A stretch of 64,000 nucleotides of DNA from Planctomycetota bacterium (GTDB lineage: Bacteria; Planctomycetota; Planctomycetia; Pirellulales; Lacipirellulaceae): NCBI GenBank assembly GCA_029781135.1, contig JAKOXH010000042.1:169510-233509 (forward strand). Reading direction: 5' to 3'. How positions within the stretch are numbered: the first letter of the stretch is position 1; each line of letters starts with the position of its first letter. Below are positions 55,110 through 63,148 of the stretch, piece after piece. Below the pieces are notes generated by a model, which ran no database searches, had not been told where the DNA came from, and saw only the letters and a program-made list of their open reading frames with translations. The translations under genes were made by a program, and so were the position numbers.

Positions 55110-55502
55110 TCAGCTCTCGAGGCCTTGGCGGGCGAAAATCTTGGTGTGGATCCGCAGTTTCTGGCGATGCGCATCGCACCACCGCCAGCAGGGCTGGCCC
55201 GTCTCGCCGCTCACGCGGTAGGTGATGCGTTCGGCGGCCGTGACCTCGACGATGAGGTCGCCGTCCCGCGGCTCGACCGGCTCGGCCGCCAGGAGGAGAT
55301 CCTCGGGCGACGCGAGAAAGTCGTAGCGATCGATCATTTCCACGACGCCGTCGTCGCCGACGACCTCGTGTTGGCCCCGGGCCCGCGTTAGCGGCACGTC
55401 CCACGAACCGACGCCCGGCCGCTCGTACCGCAGCACCTCCGAGGCATGCGCGCGGCTCTGCCGCGCCCGCCATTCGGCTGCGCTGTGAAACAAGTCGGTC
55501 AT
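55110..55502 (-). CDS. Phage-cassette protein, probable head closure protein
   Basis: 130 residues: FHSAAEWRARQSRAHASEVL, VPLTRARGQHEVVGDDGVVE, DRDGDLIVEVTAAERITYRV-like strands. Small beta-rich protein between the DUF2190 protein and the completion gene, where head-closure proteins are found. An RBS is not obvious; 34 bases separate it from the previous gene. Confidence 0.62.
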   Translation of the reverse strand: MTDLFHSAAEWRARQSRAHASEVLRYERPGVGSWDVPLTRARGQHEVVGDDGVVEMIDRYDFLASPEDLLLAAEPVEPRDGDLIVEVTAAERITYRVSGETGQPCWRWCDAHRQKLRIHTKIFARQGLES

Positions 55503-55536
55503 GGCGGCTGGCGGTGTTTCCTTCGCGTCGCGGGCG

Positions 55537-55896
55537 TTAGACCAACAGGCCGGTCACGGCCTGCGGCGCGTGGATGACTTCAATCAGCGTGTCGCCGTTC
55601 GTCGACCCGGCCGGGGCCGAGTAGCCGAAGTGGGCGTTGCTCGTCGCCGTTTCGGTGAATTTGTTGTTCGTGTCGTCCCACCAGATCGGCTTGCCGCCCT
55701 GGATGGCCGCGTCGGGCGTGCCCTCGTAAATTCCGCCGCCGCACGAGACGCTGCCGAGCTTGTTGGCGGCGATGTCGCTATCGGCGACGTAGGGCACCTT
55801 GTTGATGACGACGACGTCGCCGGCCGCGACCGCGGAGCCCGGCGTGTAATTCGCCTTGAGGCAATTGCCCCGGCGATATTTGACTTGTGCTGCCAT
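55537..55896 (-). CDS. DUF2190 family capsid-associated protein
   Basis: 119 residues with GGAGA 4 bases before the ATG. The pattern GNCLKANYTPGSAVAAGDVV, KVPYVADSDIAANKLGSVSC, GGIYEGTPDAAIQGGKPIWW fits DUF2190, a family found next to major capsid genes and thought to decorate or cement the head (the old label 'RecA/RadA' is misleading). It follows the capsid gene, as expected. Confidence 0.85.
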   Translation of the reverse strand: MAAQVKYRRGNCLKANYTPGSAVAAGDVVVINKVPYVADSDIAANKLGSVSCGGGIYEGTPDAAIQGGKPIWWDDTNNKFTETATSNAHFGYSAPAGSTNGDTLIEVIHAPQAVTGLLV

Positions 55897-55907
55897 GTGC
55901 TCTCCGT

Positions 55908-56030
55908 TGTTGAGGGTTGAGGGTTGAGGGTTTAGGGTTCAGTCTCTGGCCATCAACACTCGACCCTCGACCATCGACCTTGTACTCGTTCAGGATTTGG
56001 TTTCTCGCCCCTCGCCACTCGCCGCTCATC
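55908..56030. repeat. Arrays of degenerate 7-base repeats between capsid and DUF2190 genes
   Basis: AGGGTTG / AGGGTTG / AGGGTTT / AGGGTTC, then AACACTC / GACCCTC / GACCATC / GACCTTG, then CTCGCCC / CTCGCCA / CTCGCCG / CTCATCA. It fills the junction apart from the RBS of the DUF2190 gene. Confidence 0.85.
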
Positions 56031-56033
56031 AAA

Positions 56034-58322
56034 CTACGCCGCGCCTTTGCTCCAGACGGCGCCCTTGGGATCGCCGTAGGCGACGCCGAAGTGGAACGTG
56101 CCGCGCCACTTCATGCCCAGCGTGTCGAAGTCGGACTGGCTGAATTCGATCGAGGGCGTTTCCATGCCGTCGAGGTAGGCGATGCAAATGGCGGCCACGT
56201 CGTTCGGATCCGCGAAGATGCCCCAGCCCGTGGCGGTGCCGCCCAGGGTCGTGTTGGAAAGTTGCGGCGCGACGTGGGGCTTGAACCGGCCCTTGAACGG
56301 ATTCGAGCTCGGGAGCGGCTTGTCGGCCGTGGTGCTCGCCACGACGAAGGCATCCGTGAAGAGCTGATTCGCGTCGACTTCGAGGGCCGTGCCGACGGCC
56401 AGCGTCGTCGGCTCGATCGAGACGGGCTTGCCGTCCGCGTCGACCTGGTCGCGGAACTTTTGGAGGGCCGTCTTGAGCGAGCTGATCTGCAGGTTGGTGG
56501 CGGCGCCCGAGAAGTAGTTCTTATTGCCCGCGCTAAAGAAATTGGCCGTCACGCCGTTATTGATCAGCGTGTAGGTGGCCTCGAGGAGCGCCAGCGCGGC
56601 CCCGCGGCCCATGATTCGGAAGATGTCCATGAACGCGGACAGATCATCATTCTTGATCTTCTGGTAACTCAGCGCGAGGATCCGGCCGTAGCTGTCGACC
56701 TGATTCGTATACTTGTCCTCGCCGAGCTCCATCGAATCGATCTGGCCGTCCTCGCCCACCTTCTTGAAGATGCCGAGGCCGGTCATCCGGTAGCCGTCCA
56801 CCGGTTTGAAATCCTTGTGGTTCGCCCGCGAGGCGAGGTCGTGGACCTGCTGCGGCACGGCCTGGTAGGCGGCCAGCATCCGTTTGTAGGCGGTGTTCGA
56901 GAGGATCCCGGAGAGGGAGATCGTCGAGTTGCCGGCGGCCCGCAGCTGGGCATCCGCCCGCAGGGCGGTGCGAATGAACTCATCGTCGTTCTGGCCCGGC
57001 CGATAATAGCCGCCCGCTGCCCGAATTGTTTCGTGCATGAGCGCGTGGAGGCCGAGGGCGCGCAGCCGGCGGCCGGTGGCCAGGTTCATCGCCTGCTCGG
57101 GGATGCCGTCCGCGGCGATCGCTGGCGGGATGCTGTGGGATAGGCAGATCGAGGCTTCGAGCGCCTGGGCCATGAGCTCGCGGCCGACCTGGCCGTCGTG
57201 GACGGCGGGGCCCGTTTGCGGGCGGGCGGCCCGCATCGCTTCGAGTTCCGTGCGATTGCGGTCCCAACGCTGGGCGATGGCATGGGCTTCGAGCTGCACG
57301 CGCTGGTTGCCGATGTGGGCCTCGGTGACGCCGTACTGCGCGCATACCTGGCGAATCTCGGCCTGGCGGCTGAGTTCCGCGGCGGAGGCCTGCGCGAGGG
57401 CGGCCTTCAGGGCCTCGGGCGTGGAGTACTGCGGAGTGGGTGGCGAGGATCGAGTTGCGAGGAGCGAGTCAGCATCGGAGGGAGTGGTTGCCGTCGTGGC
57501 GCCCGTCGCAGAGTTGGCGTCGCCGCTGGCGGCGAGTTGAGCGGGCGTGCCGTCGCCGTCGTCGCCGGCTTGCTGCTCGGCGTCGAACATGGCGCGCAAA
57601 GCCTGCCGTTGTTGGTCGGAGAGATCGGCCTCAGAAAAACCCTTCGCGGCAAGCCACTGGGCAAAGTTCATGGTGGACCCTTTGAGTTCTTGATTGCCGG
57701 CCCGGCCGGCCAGAATCCGCGCCTCGGAAGTGTCGTCGCCCGCGAGCGGAACGAAGCTGCACTCGACGATCGTCATCTGGCGGATCACGAACAGCGGGCC
57801 CGTAAAGGTCTGCCCGTTCGCCTGGGCGGTTTCCCCATCCTCGACGTAAACGAGCTTCTCGATCGGGCCGCCGATACTCGCCCGCCAGGGGAAGCCGTTG
57901 TCCGCCGTGCGGACGACTTCCTGAGCAGCCTCGCCCACGCCGCTGATGACGCCGGCGCAGGTGATCGAACGGTCGATCGCGATTTTCTGGATGTGGCCGA
58001 CGATTTTGGTGGTGTCGTGCAGCAAAAAACTGGGCCGGTCGCCGGCCGCCACGCCCACGCCCGCAAGATCGACGACGACGGGGAGCGAAAAACCAGCGGG
58101 CCGCATCCGGCCGCCGCGATAGGCCTCCATCGTGAAGCTGCGGAGCCGCGTCGCGCCGTCGGTCGCGGCGGCCGCGGCGATGGTCGCGGTGCCGACAGGT
58201 GGGGCGCTGGCGGCGATCGCCGCCGGCTGCTCCTCGAACCAAATGTAACGGGGACAACTGAGTTGGCTACGATCGCGGGCGCGGAGTTGGCGGCGGCGCT
58301 GGCGGGTGCGGGATTTGGCCAT
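56034..58322 (-). CDS. Fused prohead protease and major capsid protein
   Basis: 762 residues. Residues about 60-200 look like a phage prohead serine protease: His102 in FLLHDTTKIVGHI, Ser149 in PWRASIGG, then VIRQMTIVECSFVPLAGDD. A scaffold-like, helical, Ala/Gln-rich region follows (about 218-400). The capsid domain fills the rest: RALGLHALMHETIRAAGGYY, DLASRANHKDFKPVDGYRMT, VDSYGRILALSYQKIKNDDL, LLEATYTLINNGVTANFFSA and GWGIFADPNDVAAICIAYLD, like Mu gpT-type major heads. The linker LLATRSSPPTP (about 288-297) is encoded by a 7-base repeat. Most phages encode the protease separately; a fused protease would cut itself free during maturation. Confidence 0.85.
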   Translation of the reverse strand: MAKSRTRQRRRQLRARDRSQLSCPRYIWFEEQPAAIAASAPPVGTATIAAAAATDGATRLRSFTMEAYRGGRMRPAGFSLPVVVDLAGVGVAAGDRPSFLLHDTTKIVGHIQKIAIDRSITCAGVISGVGEAAQEVVRTADNGFPWRASIGGPIEKLVYVEDGETAQANGQTFTGPLFVIRQMTIVECSFVPLAGDDTSEARILAGRAGNQELKGSTMNFAQWLAAKGFSEADLSDQQRQALRAMFDAEQQAGDDGDGTPAQLAASGDANSATGATTATTPSDADSLLATRSSPPTPQYSTPEALKAALAQASAAELSRQAEIRQVCAQYGVTEAHIGNQRVQLEAHAIAQRWDRNRTELEAMRAARPQTGPAVHDGQVGRELMAQALEASICLSHSIPPAIAADGIPEQAMNLATGRRLRALGLHALMHETIRAAGGYYRPGQNDDEFIRTALRADAQLRAAGNSTISLSGILSNTAYKRMLAAYQAVPQQVHDLASRANHKDFKPVDGYRMTGLGIFKKVGEDGQIDSMELGEDKYTNQVDSYGRILALSYQKIKNDDLSAFMDIFRIMGRGAALALLEATYTLINNGVTANFFSAGNKNYFSGAATNLQISSLKTALQKFRDQVDADGKPVSIEPTTLAVGTALEVDANQLFTDAFVVASTTADKPLPSSNPFKGRFKPHVAPQLSNTTLGGTATGWGIFADPNDVAAICIAYLDGMETPSIEFSQSDFDTLGMKWRGTFHFGVAYGDPKGAVWSKGAA
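57438..57472. repeat. In-frame 7-base repeat array inside the capsid gene linker
   Basis: GGTGGCG / AGGATCG / AGTTGCG / AGGAGCG / AGTCAGC. The same word family as at 22585. It encodes the linker between the scaffold-like and capsid parts. Confidence 0.7.
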
Positions 58323-58416
58323 GAGAGCGATGAGGGGTCAGGGGTCGGGGTTCAGGGGTCAGGGGGGCCTTCTGGCTAACGGCTAACAGCTAACAGCTAA
58401 CGCCTAACGACTCTCT
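58323..58416. repeat. Two arrays of degenerate 7-base repeats between portal and capsid genes
   Basis: ATGAGGG / GTCAGGG / GTCGGGG / TTCAGGG / GTCAGGG, then ACGGCTA / ACAGCTA / ACAGCTA / ACGCCTA / ACGACTC. The same two word families in the same order as at 18575-18680, 40 kb away. The portal stop codon lies within it. Confidence 0.88.
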
Positions 58417-59130
58417 TAGGCGCGGCTGCCGCATCCGATGCCGGCAGCGGTTCGGCCGGCGTCGGCGCGGCGAAGTTCTGGCCGCCGGGGAGGGGCAGTT
58501 CGAGCCGCCGGCGGCGGTCGAGTTGCCGCGCGAGCTTGTCTTCCTGCTCGGTGGGATGGAGGCCCTCTTCCAGCCAGATGTCCTCGTCCGCGATGATCCC
58601 CATTTCCCAGAGCACCTGCTTGGCGCGCGCGTTCTTCTCCGGATCGACGTGTTCGCGGGGCGGCCAATACCAGCGCCACGAGTAGAGCGAGAGATCGATG
58701 TCGGTGGGCGCGATCCCGCTCTTCGCGGAAAGAAACTCGCGGAGCCAGGCCTCGAAGATCTTTTGCAGGATGATCGTCTCGACGTCATCCCGCTCGATGT
58801 CGATCGCCAGGTCCCAGACCTGGTGGTCGAGCCGGCCGGAGGCGTAGTTGTAGCTCGAACTGTTGCCAGTGGCGATATTGTGCGGGGCGAGGACGCACCG
58901 CGCCGCTTCGTTCCACATCGCGTCGCGGAACATGTCGAAGGTCGTCGCCGGGTGCTCGGCCCGCATCTGGCCCAGCTTCCAGCCGGTCGGCAGCGTGAGC
59001 ATTGCCCGATATTCGAGCTCGATGGCATCCAGCGGGTCGACGTCCTTGTCGACGTCGGCTGCCGGCGAGTCGGTATACATGACGGCCGCGAAATCGGCGG
59101 CGGTCTCGGACGATGCTGACCGGACTGGCC
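58397..59130 (-). pseudogene. Lambda-type phage portal protein, C-terminal half only
   Basis: About 240 residues remain. From SSETAADFAAVMYTDSPAAD on, the sequence follows lambda-type (gpB/Phage_portal_2) portals: LPTGWKLGQMRAEHPATTFD, NIATGNSSSYNYASGRLDHQ, WDLAIDIERDDVETIILQKI, WRWYWPPREHVDPEKNARAK. Homology stops at about 59125; the open frame beyond (to 59245) is the serine recombinase gene read in another frame. A full portal has about 500 residues, so the 5' half and everything upstream (terminase) is displaced or lost. The cut coincides with the end of the recombinase gene at 59133. Confidence 0.82.
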
Positions 59131-59132
59131 AA

Positions 59133-60944
59133 TTACATAGGGGGTAATATAGAACGCCAACCGCGTCCCTTGCCGAGTCTTGCGAGTAGCCCAGCATCGA
59201 CAGCTTTCGCAAGATGCCGCGACATTGCGCCGCACGTCGAATCAAAATGCGTACATAGCTCCGAGATAGTCATGGCCCGGCCACATTTGGCAAGGAAGTC
59301 AGCAACCAGATAATAAGTTCGTGACGTAACGGGTGCAAGCTCCCGATCAGTTAATGGAATTGGCCGTCCCTGAAAGATAGACTTGCGGAACTCGACAAAG
59401 CCATAGGCTTCTTCCCGTCGCGAAGCATCTTGGCCCACAATGCGCTTGCCAACTACTACGCGGTCAATCGTCGCGGCCAACGCCCGATAGAGTTTGTGAC
59501 GGTCGCCCGTTTCCAGGCGTTCCAAGTGTTCGCTCAGTTCGCGCACCATCTCCCGCGCGTGTTTTTCTTCGGTTAGGAATTGTTCTTCCCGCGCCAATTC
59601 GCGTTCTAGCTGCTGCCTTTGCTCAGTCCATTTGGCCATCATCCGCGACACCGATCTAAAATCATCCTCGTTTTCTGCCAGTGCGAGATTGGATTCGGCC
59701 CGGGCAATTTTTTCATCAATCGCCGCAAGATGCTGATTCGTCGCGCTTGGCAAGTAATCGAGGGGCGTGCCGGCTTCGCGCATGCAGCGGAGAATGCGCG
59801 CCAAATTTTGGGGCGTCAGCAGATACTGCCGCACGACCCGCATCACGGCACGTTCCAGCAAATCCGCGCTGAAGGCCGGCCGCGGGCAAAGATGTTCATC
59901 GTGTTGGGCGACGGTCGCGCCGTAGAATCGCCCCTTCGGCTCTTTGCGGCCATACATTCGCCCGCCGCAATGGTCGCAGCGCACCAGCGCGCCGAGCAAG
60001 TAGCGCCCGGGTTTGCAATGGCGATGTTCGATATATCTGGCCTTGAGTTCCTCCTGTACGGCATCAAAAAGAGCCTTGCTGACAATCGGTGGATGCGCGT
60101 CGTCGTGCCAAATAATGCCGTCTTCATCCAATCGACGAAATTTGCCCTTCGACCAGCGGCCAGCGACCAGCGCGCCGTGATAGACGGGATTGGTGAGAAT
60201 GTCTTTCACGGCTTCATGGCTAAATTCATTGCCAAGAATCGTGCGTAGACCGCGGGCGTTGAAATCATCCGCGATGTGCTGAATCAATTCACCATTCATC
60301 ACGCGGGAGAATGCGCCGCGCACCGCCGCCACCGCTTCCAAGTCGGCCGATACGACCAGCCGCTGCCGCCAGCCCGGTGGTTTGGTGAAGCGTTCCCGAA
60401 AATGAACGCGCTTGATGACCGTGCCGGTTTCGTCGATCATTTCCCGGTCATAGCCAAAAAGTGAGTTTCCGGCGGCGCGCTCCTTGCGTTCGTACTTCGC
60501 GCGTTTGCCGCTCACAGTGCGGGCGGCGATTTTCTGCGATTCGTCCCGCGCGCCGTGGGCGTCGATCATCGACATTAAAAGGCCGGCCACGTTGTTGTAA
60601 TCCACGACGCCGCGCAGGCTCGTAATCAACGTGACGCCCGCGCGGCGGAAGGCGTTGAGGTGCTCCATGAAGTCGAGCGCATGCTCACGCGACAAGCGGC
60701 TTTGTTCGTGAATCAGCACGACGCGGAACTTGCGTTTCTCCGCGTCGCGCATCAGCTTTTGAAAGCCTTCGCGCTTGGCCGATTCGGTCCCCGTCATGCC
60801 CAAGTCTTCGTACCAGTTGACGACTTCGTAGCCCTCCCGTTCCGCCAGCTTGTGAATCTCCATCCGCTGGCGCTCGGGGCTATCCTCTTGCCTGTCGCTA
60901 CTCATGCGGATGTAACCGACCGCGGGCTTCTTTTTCGCGCTCAT
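59133..60944 (-). CDS. Large serine recombinase
   Basis: 603 residues. Resolvase domain: VGYIRMSSDRQEDSPERQRM with the nucleophile Ser15, then HEQSRLSREHALDFMEHL and GVVDYNNVAGLLMSMIDAHG. Recombinase domain FSRVMNGELIQHIADDFNAR, a zinc ribbon CDHCGG...HLCPRP near 350-380, a long coiled coil (about 420-500), and a winged-helix-like tail ending LARLGKGRGWRSILPPM. This size and plan is that of phage and ICE integrases. Its start overlaps the ParB-like gene by 4 bases; its stop lies within about ten bases of the broken portal, as expected next to an attachment site. Confidence 0.92.
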   Translation of the reverse strand: MSAKKKPAVGYIRMSSDRQEDSPERQRMEIHKLAEREGYEVVNWYEDLGMTGTESAKREGFQKLMRDAEKRKFRVVLIHEQSRLSREHALDFMEHLNAFRRAGVTLITSLRGVVDYNNVAGLLMSMIDAHGARDESQKIAARTVSGKRAKYERKERAAGNSLFGYDREMIDETGTVIKRVHFRERFTKPPGWRQRLVVSADLEAVAAVRGAFSRVMNGELIQHIADDFNARGLRTILGNEFSHEAVKDILTNPVYHGALVAGRWSKGKFRRLDEDGIIWHDDAHPPIVSKALFDAVQEELKARYIEHRHCKPGRYLLGALVRCDHCGGRMYGRKEPKGRFYGATVAQHDEHLCPRPAFSADLLERAVMRVVRQYLLTPQNLARILRCMREAGTPLDYLPSATNQHLAAIDEKIARAESNLALAENEDDFRSVSRMMAKWTEQRQQLERELAREEQFLTEEKHAREMVRELSEHLERLETGDRHKLYRALAATIDRVVVGKRIVGQDASRREEAYGFVEFRKSIFQGRPIPLTDRELAPVTSRTYYLVADFLAKCGRAMTISELCTHFDSTCGAMSRHLAKAVDAGLLARLGKGRGWRSILPPM

Positions 60945-61843
60945 GCGGCACCTTCCAATTCTCGTTGGCGGGCAGCGACCGCCTGCGTCACCAGTTGCAG
61001 TTCCTCAATCGTTTCGAGCGCTGCCACAGCGCTGGCGATGTCGGCCGCGGTCCACTGGGTGGCCACGTCGCCCGCAGCATCGCTCACCAGCCGGGGCCGA
61101 ATCGGAATCGTATCGAGGGGCTGGCCGTTCCGCGCCGCAGCCGCGCCGCGGACGACGCGCGCCGGCTTGAGTTCGGCGACGGCCGGACTCTCGGAATCGC
61201 TCGCCAGTTGGGCGGCGTTCCGCTCGAAATCTTCCCGCGTGCGCCAGGCCCACGGGTTTTTCACCATATCCGCCTCGATTCGGGCCAAGATGGCCGGCTT
61301 GCGCGCGTAGGGCAAAAGCGCCCGCGCTTGCGATTCGCTCAGTTCGCCAGTCACAATCCGCTGCTGCCAAACTTCGGGCAGTGTCAGCAAGCGAATGAGA
61401 TTCGTTGCCCAGGCTCGTTCGCGGCCGAACATTTCGCCCGCTTCCGCGTGGGTTTTTCCCGCGCCGCCGTTTTCGGTGGGTTCGCATAGCTGCTTGATGC
61501 CTTGCGCCTTCTCAATCGCGTTGAGGTCGCGGCGCTGGAGGTTCTCGACCAGTTGCAGGACGAGCGCGTCGGCGTCGGTGAGTTCGCGGACGATGGCCGG
61601 GATTTTTTCCCAGCCGGCCAGCGCGGCCGCCCGCAACCGGCGCTCGCCGGCGACCAATTGGAACGTGCGGCCGGTCGATTTTCGGACCACGATGGGTTCA
61701 ATGAGGCCGTGTTCCGCTAGGGAGTTGGCCAGTTGCCGCAGTTCGGTTTCGTCGAAGTCCCGCCGCGGGTTGGCCGGATGGGGCGTCACGAACTTGATGG
61801 AGACTTCCAAGGAACGGGGAGGCGTCTTGACAGGTGCGATCAT
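60941..61843 (-). CDS. ParB/Spo0J-like protein without a ParA partner
   Basis: 300 residues. ParB N-domain: HPANPRRDFDETELRQLANS, EHGLIEPIVVRK, FQLVAGERRLRAAALAGWE (GERR, the CTP-binding arginine motif) and LVENLQRRDLNAIEKAQGIK. An HTH-like segment follows (THAEAGEMFGRERAWATNLI, RLLTLPEVWQQRIVTGELSE). The C-terminal 90 residues are Ala-rich. ParB proteins bind parS and clamp on DNA with CTP. Here it lies between two recombinases in one operon with no ParA, so a role in element maintenance or recombination control is more likely than chromosome segregation. Confidence 0.9.
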   Translation of the reverse strand: MIAPVKTPPRSLEVSIKFVTPHPANPRRDFDETELRQLANSLAEHGLIEPIVVRKSTGRTFQLVAGERRLRAAALAGWEKIPAIVRELTDADALVLQLVENLQRRDLNAIEKAQGIKQLCEPTENGGAGKTHAEAGEMFGRERAWATNLIRLLTLPEVWQQRIVTGELSESQARALLPYARKPAILARIEADMVKNPWAWRTREDFERNAAQLASDSESPAVAELKPARVVRGAAAARNGQPLDTIPIRPRLVSDAAGDVATQWTAADIASAVAALETIEELQLVTQAVAARQRELEGAA

Positions 61844-61855
61844 CGGTTGGTTTTC

Positions 61856-63097
61856 CTAGGCTAGGGTGCCATCCGTGAGGGAAGGGAGAATCGCCGTCGC
61901 ATCATGCCCGGGCAAGAGACTGGTATCGATGTAGCGTTCGGTCACATAGCGTTCGGAGTGGCCCAGTAAATCGCAGACGACGGCCAGGCCGGAACGGATG
62001 GCCGCGTGCGTGGCGGCCGTGCGGCGCAGCTTGTGAAACAGGTTGAGGTTGCGGCGCCGCGACGGGGCCACGCCGGCCGCGGCCAAGAGCGAGCGAAACT
62101 CACTGTCAAGGCGCTTGGGGTTGTGTCGCCATTCAAACACCCGCCGCCGCGGCGGCCCGCTAATCGCGCCGAGTGCATCGAGCGCATCGCGGCCGACGCG
62201 GACCCGTTTGGCCACGCCGTTCTTGAGGGCGCTCGGCGGCAAGTCGATCCAGCCGGCCGCGTAATCCACGTCGGCCGGTTCGATTTCAAAGAGCGACCGC
62301 CGCCGCAAGAGCGTCCACCAACCAACGAGCAACAGCGCCCGCCACCAGGGCGAAGCAGCGGCGACGATGCGGGCCGTTTCGTCGAGCGTCCAGGCGTCGG
62401 GCCGACTGCGGCCCGTCTTAATGCGCTTGATGCTAGGGAGCGCCGCCACGTGGCCGCCCGCCTTGGCGTGTCGCCAGACCGCAAACCAATATTTCCGCAC
62501 GTTGTTGACGGCCCACGGCGTCTTGCCCTGATCGCGCATCCATTGGAAGTGCGCGGCGGCCAGCGCATCGTCCAGTTGTTCGAGCCGGAGCGCCGGATAG
62601 TGGCGTTCGACGCTCCGCAGGGCGGCCCGGTATTCGCTCACCGTCGAGGCCGCCAGCCCGCACAACTCTTGCGGGGCAAACGTCGCTTCAAAATAATTGG
62701 CCAGCGTGCCGGCCAGCGGCCGGCCGGCCGAAATCGAAAAAACCCGTGGGGGCGTTTTGGGCACGACCGCGGAGGGCAGGTTGAGGTTTAGCGTCTCAAC
62801 CGGCTTCGCCCGCTCACAACGGGCGGCCAGACCCAACCGATGGGCGTAGCGCCACACGGTGCGCAATCGGGTTTGCAACGTCCGAATGCGTGTGGTGCCG
62901 TAGCCCGCATGCCGCAAGTAGCAGCCGAAATGCTGCACGCGGTCATCGGTTAGATCATCGGTGGTGGCCGCCCGGCCCAAAACCGCACCCCACAGGCGCA
63001 GCGCGCCGCGAACGGTAGACGCATAATCGCGCGAACATCCCGCGCAGCAGTGGGGCAGGATTTGGCGGTCGAAGAGGTCCAAGAGCGCGACGTTCAT
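61856..63097 (-). CDS. Tyrosine recombinase/integrase with two N-terminal SAM-like domains
   Basis: 413 residues. The catalytic set is present: Arg in WWTLLRRRSLFEI, a Lys in the beta-hairpin, FHKLRRTAATHAAI (His-x-x-Arg), LLGHSERYVTERYID with the second His and the nucleophile Tyr. The N-terminal part seems to hold two core-binding-type helical segments (about 10-95 and 135-225) rather than one. An early Cys pair (HCCAGC) is present. First gene of the integrase-ParB-serine recombinase operon; a candidate for recombining the tRNA-Phe site. Confidence 0.9.
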   Translation of the reverse strand: MNVALLDLFDRQILPHCCAGCSRDYASTVRGALRLWGAVLGRAATTDDLTDDRVQHFGCYLRHAGYGTTRIRTLQTRLRTVWRYAHRLGLAARCERAKPVETLNLNLPSAVVPKTPPRVFSISAGRPLAGTLANYFEATFAPQELCGLAASTVSEYRAALRSVERHYPALRLEQLDDALAAAHFQWMRDQGKTPWAVNNVRKYWFAVWRHAKAGGHVAALPSIKRIKTGRSRPDAWTLDETARIVAAASPWWRALLLVGWWTLLRRRSLFEIEPADVDYAAGWIDLPPSALKNGVAKRVRVGRDALDALGAISGPPRRRVFEWRHNPKRLDSEFRSLLAAAGVAPSRRRNLNLFHKLRRTAATHAAIRSGLAVVCDLLGHSERYVTERYIDTSLLPGHDATAILPSLTDGTLA

Positions 63098-63148
63098 ATC
63101 GCTTCGCGCGGCGGCCGGCGAAAAGAGACCGGGCGCGCCGCGCGCAAT

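Noticed and set aside
55917..57143. Long plus-strand open frames opposite the capsid gene (also 57198-58379)
   Set aside because: They are mirror frames of a GC-rich coding strand; the minus-strand capsid protein has recognisable domains and explains the openness.
59131..59245. Extension of the portal frame beyond 59130
   Set aside because: The residues match no portal and overlap the coding end of the serine recombinase in another frame.
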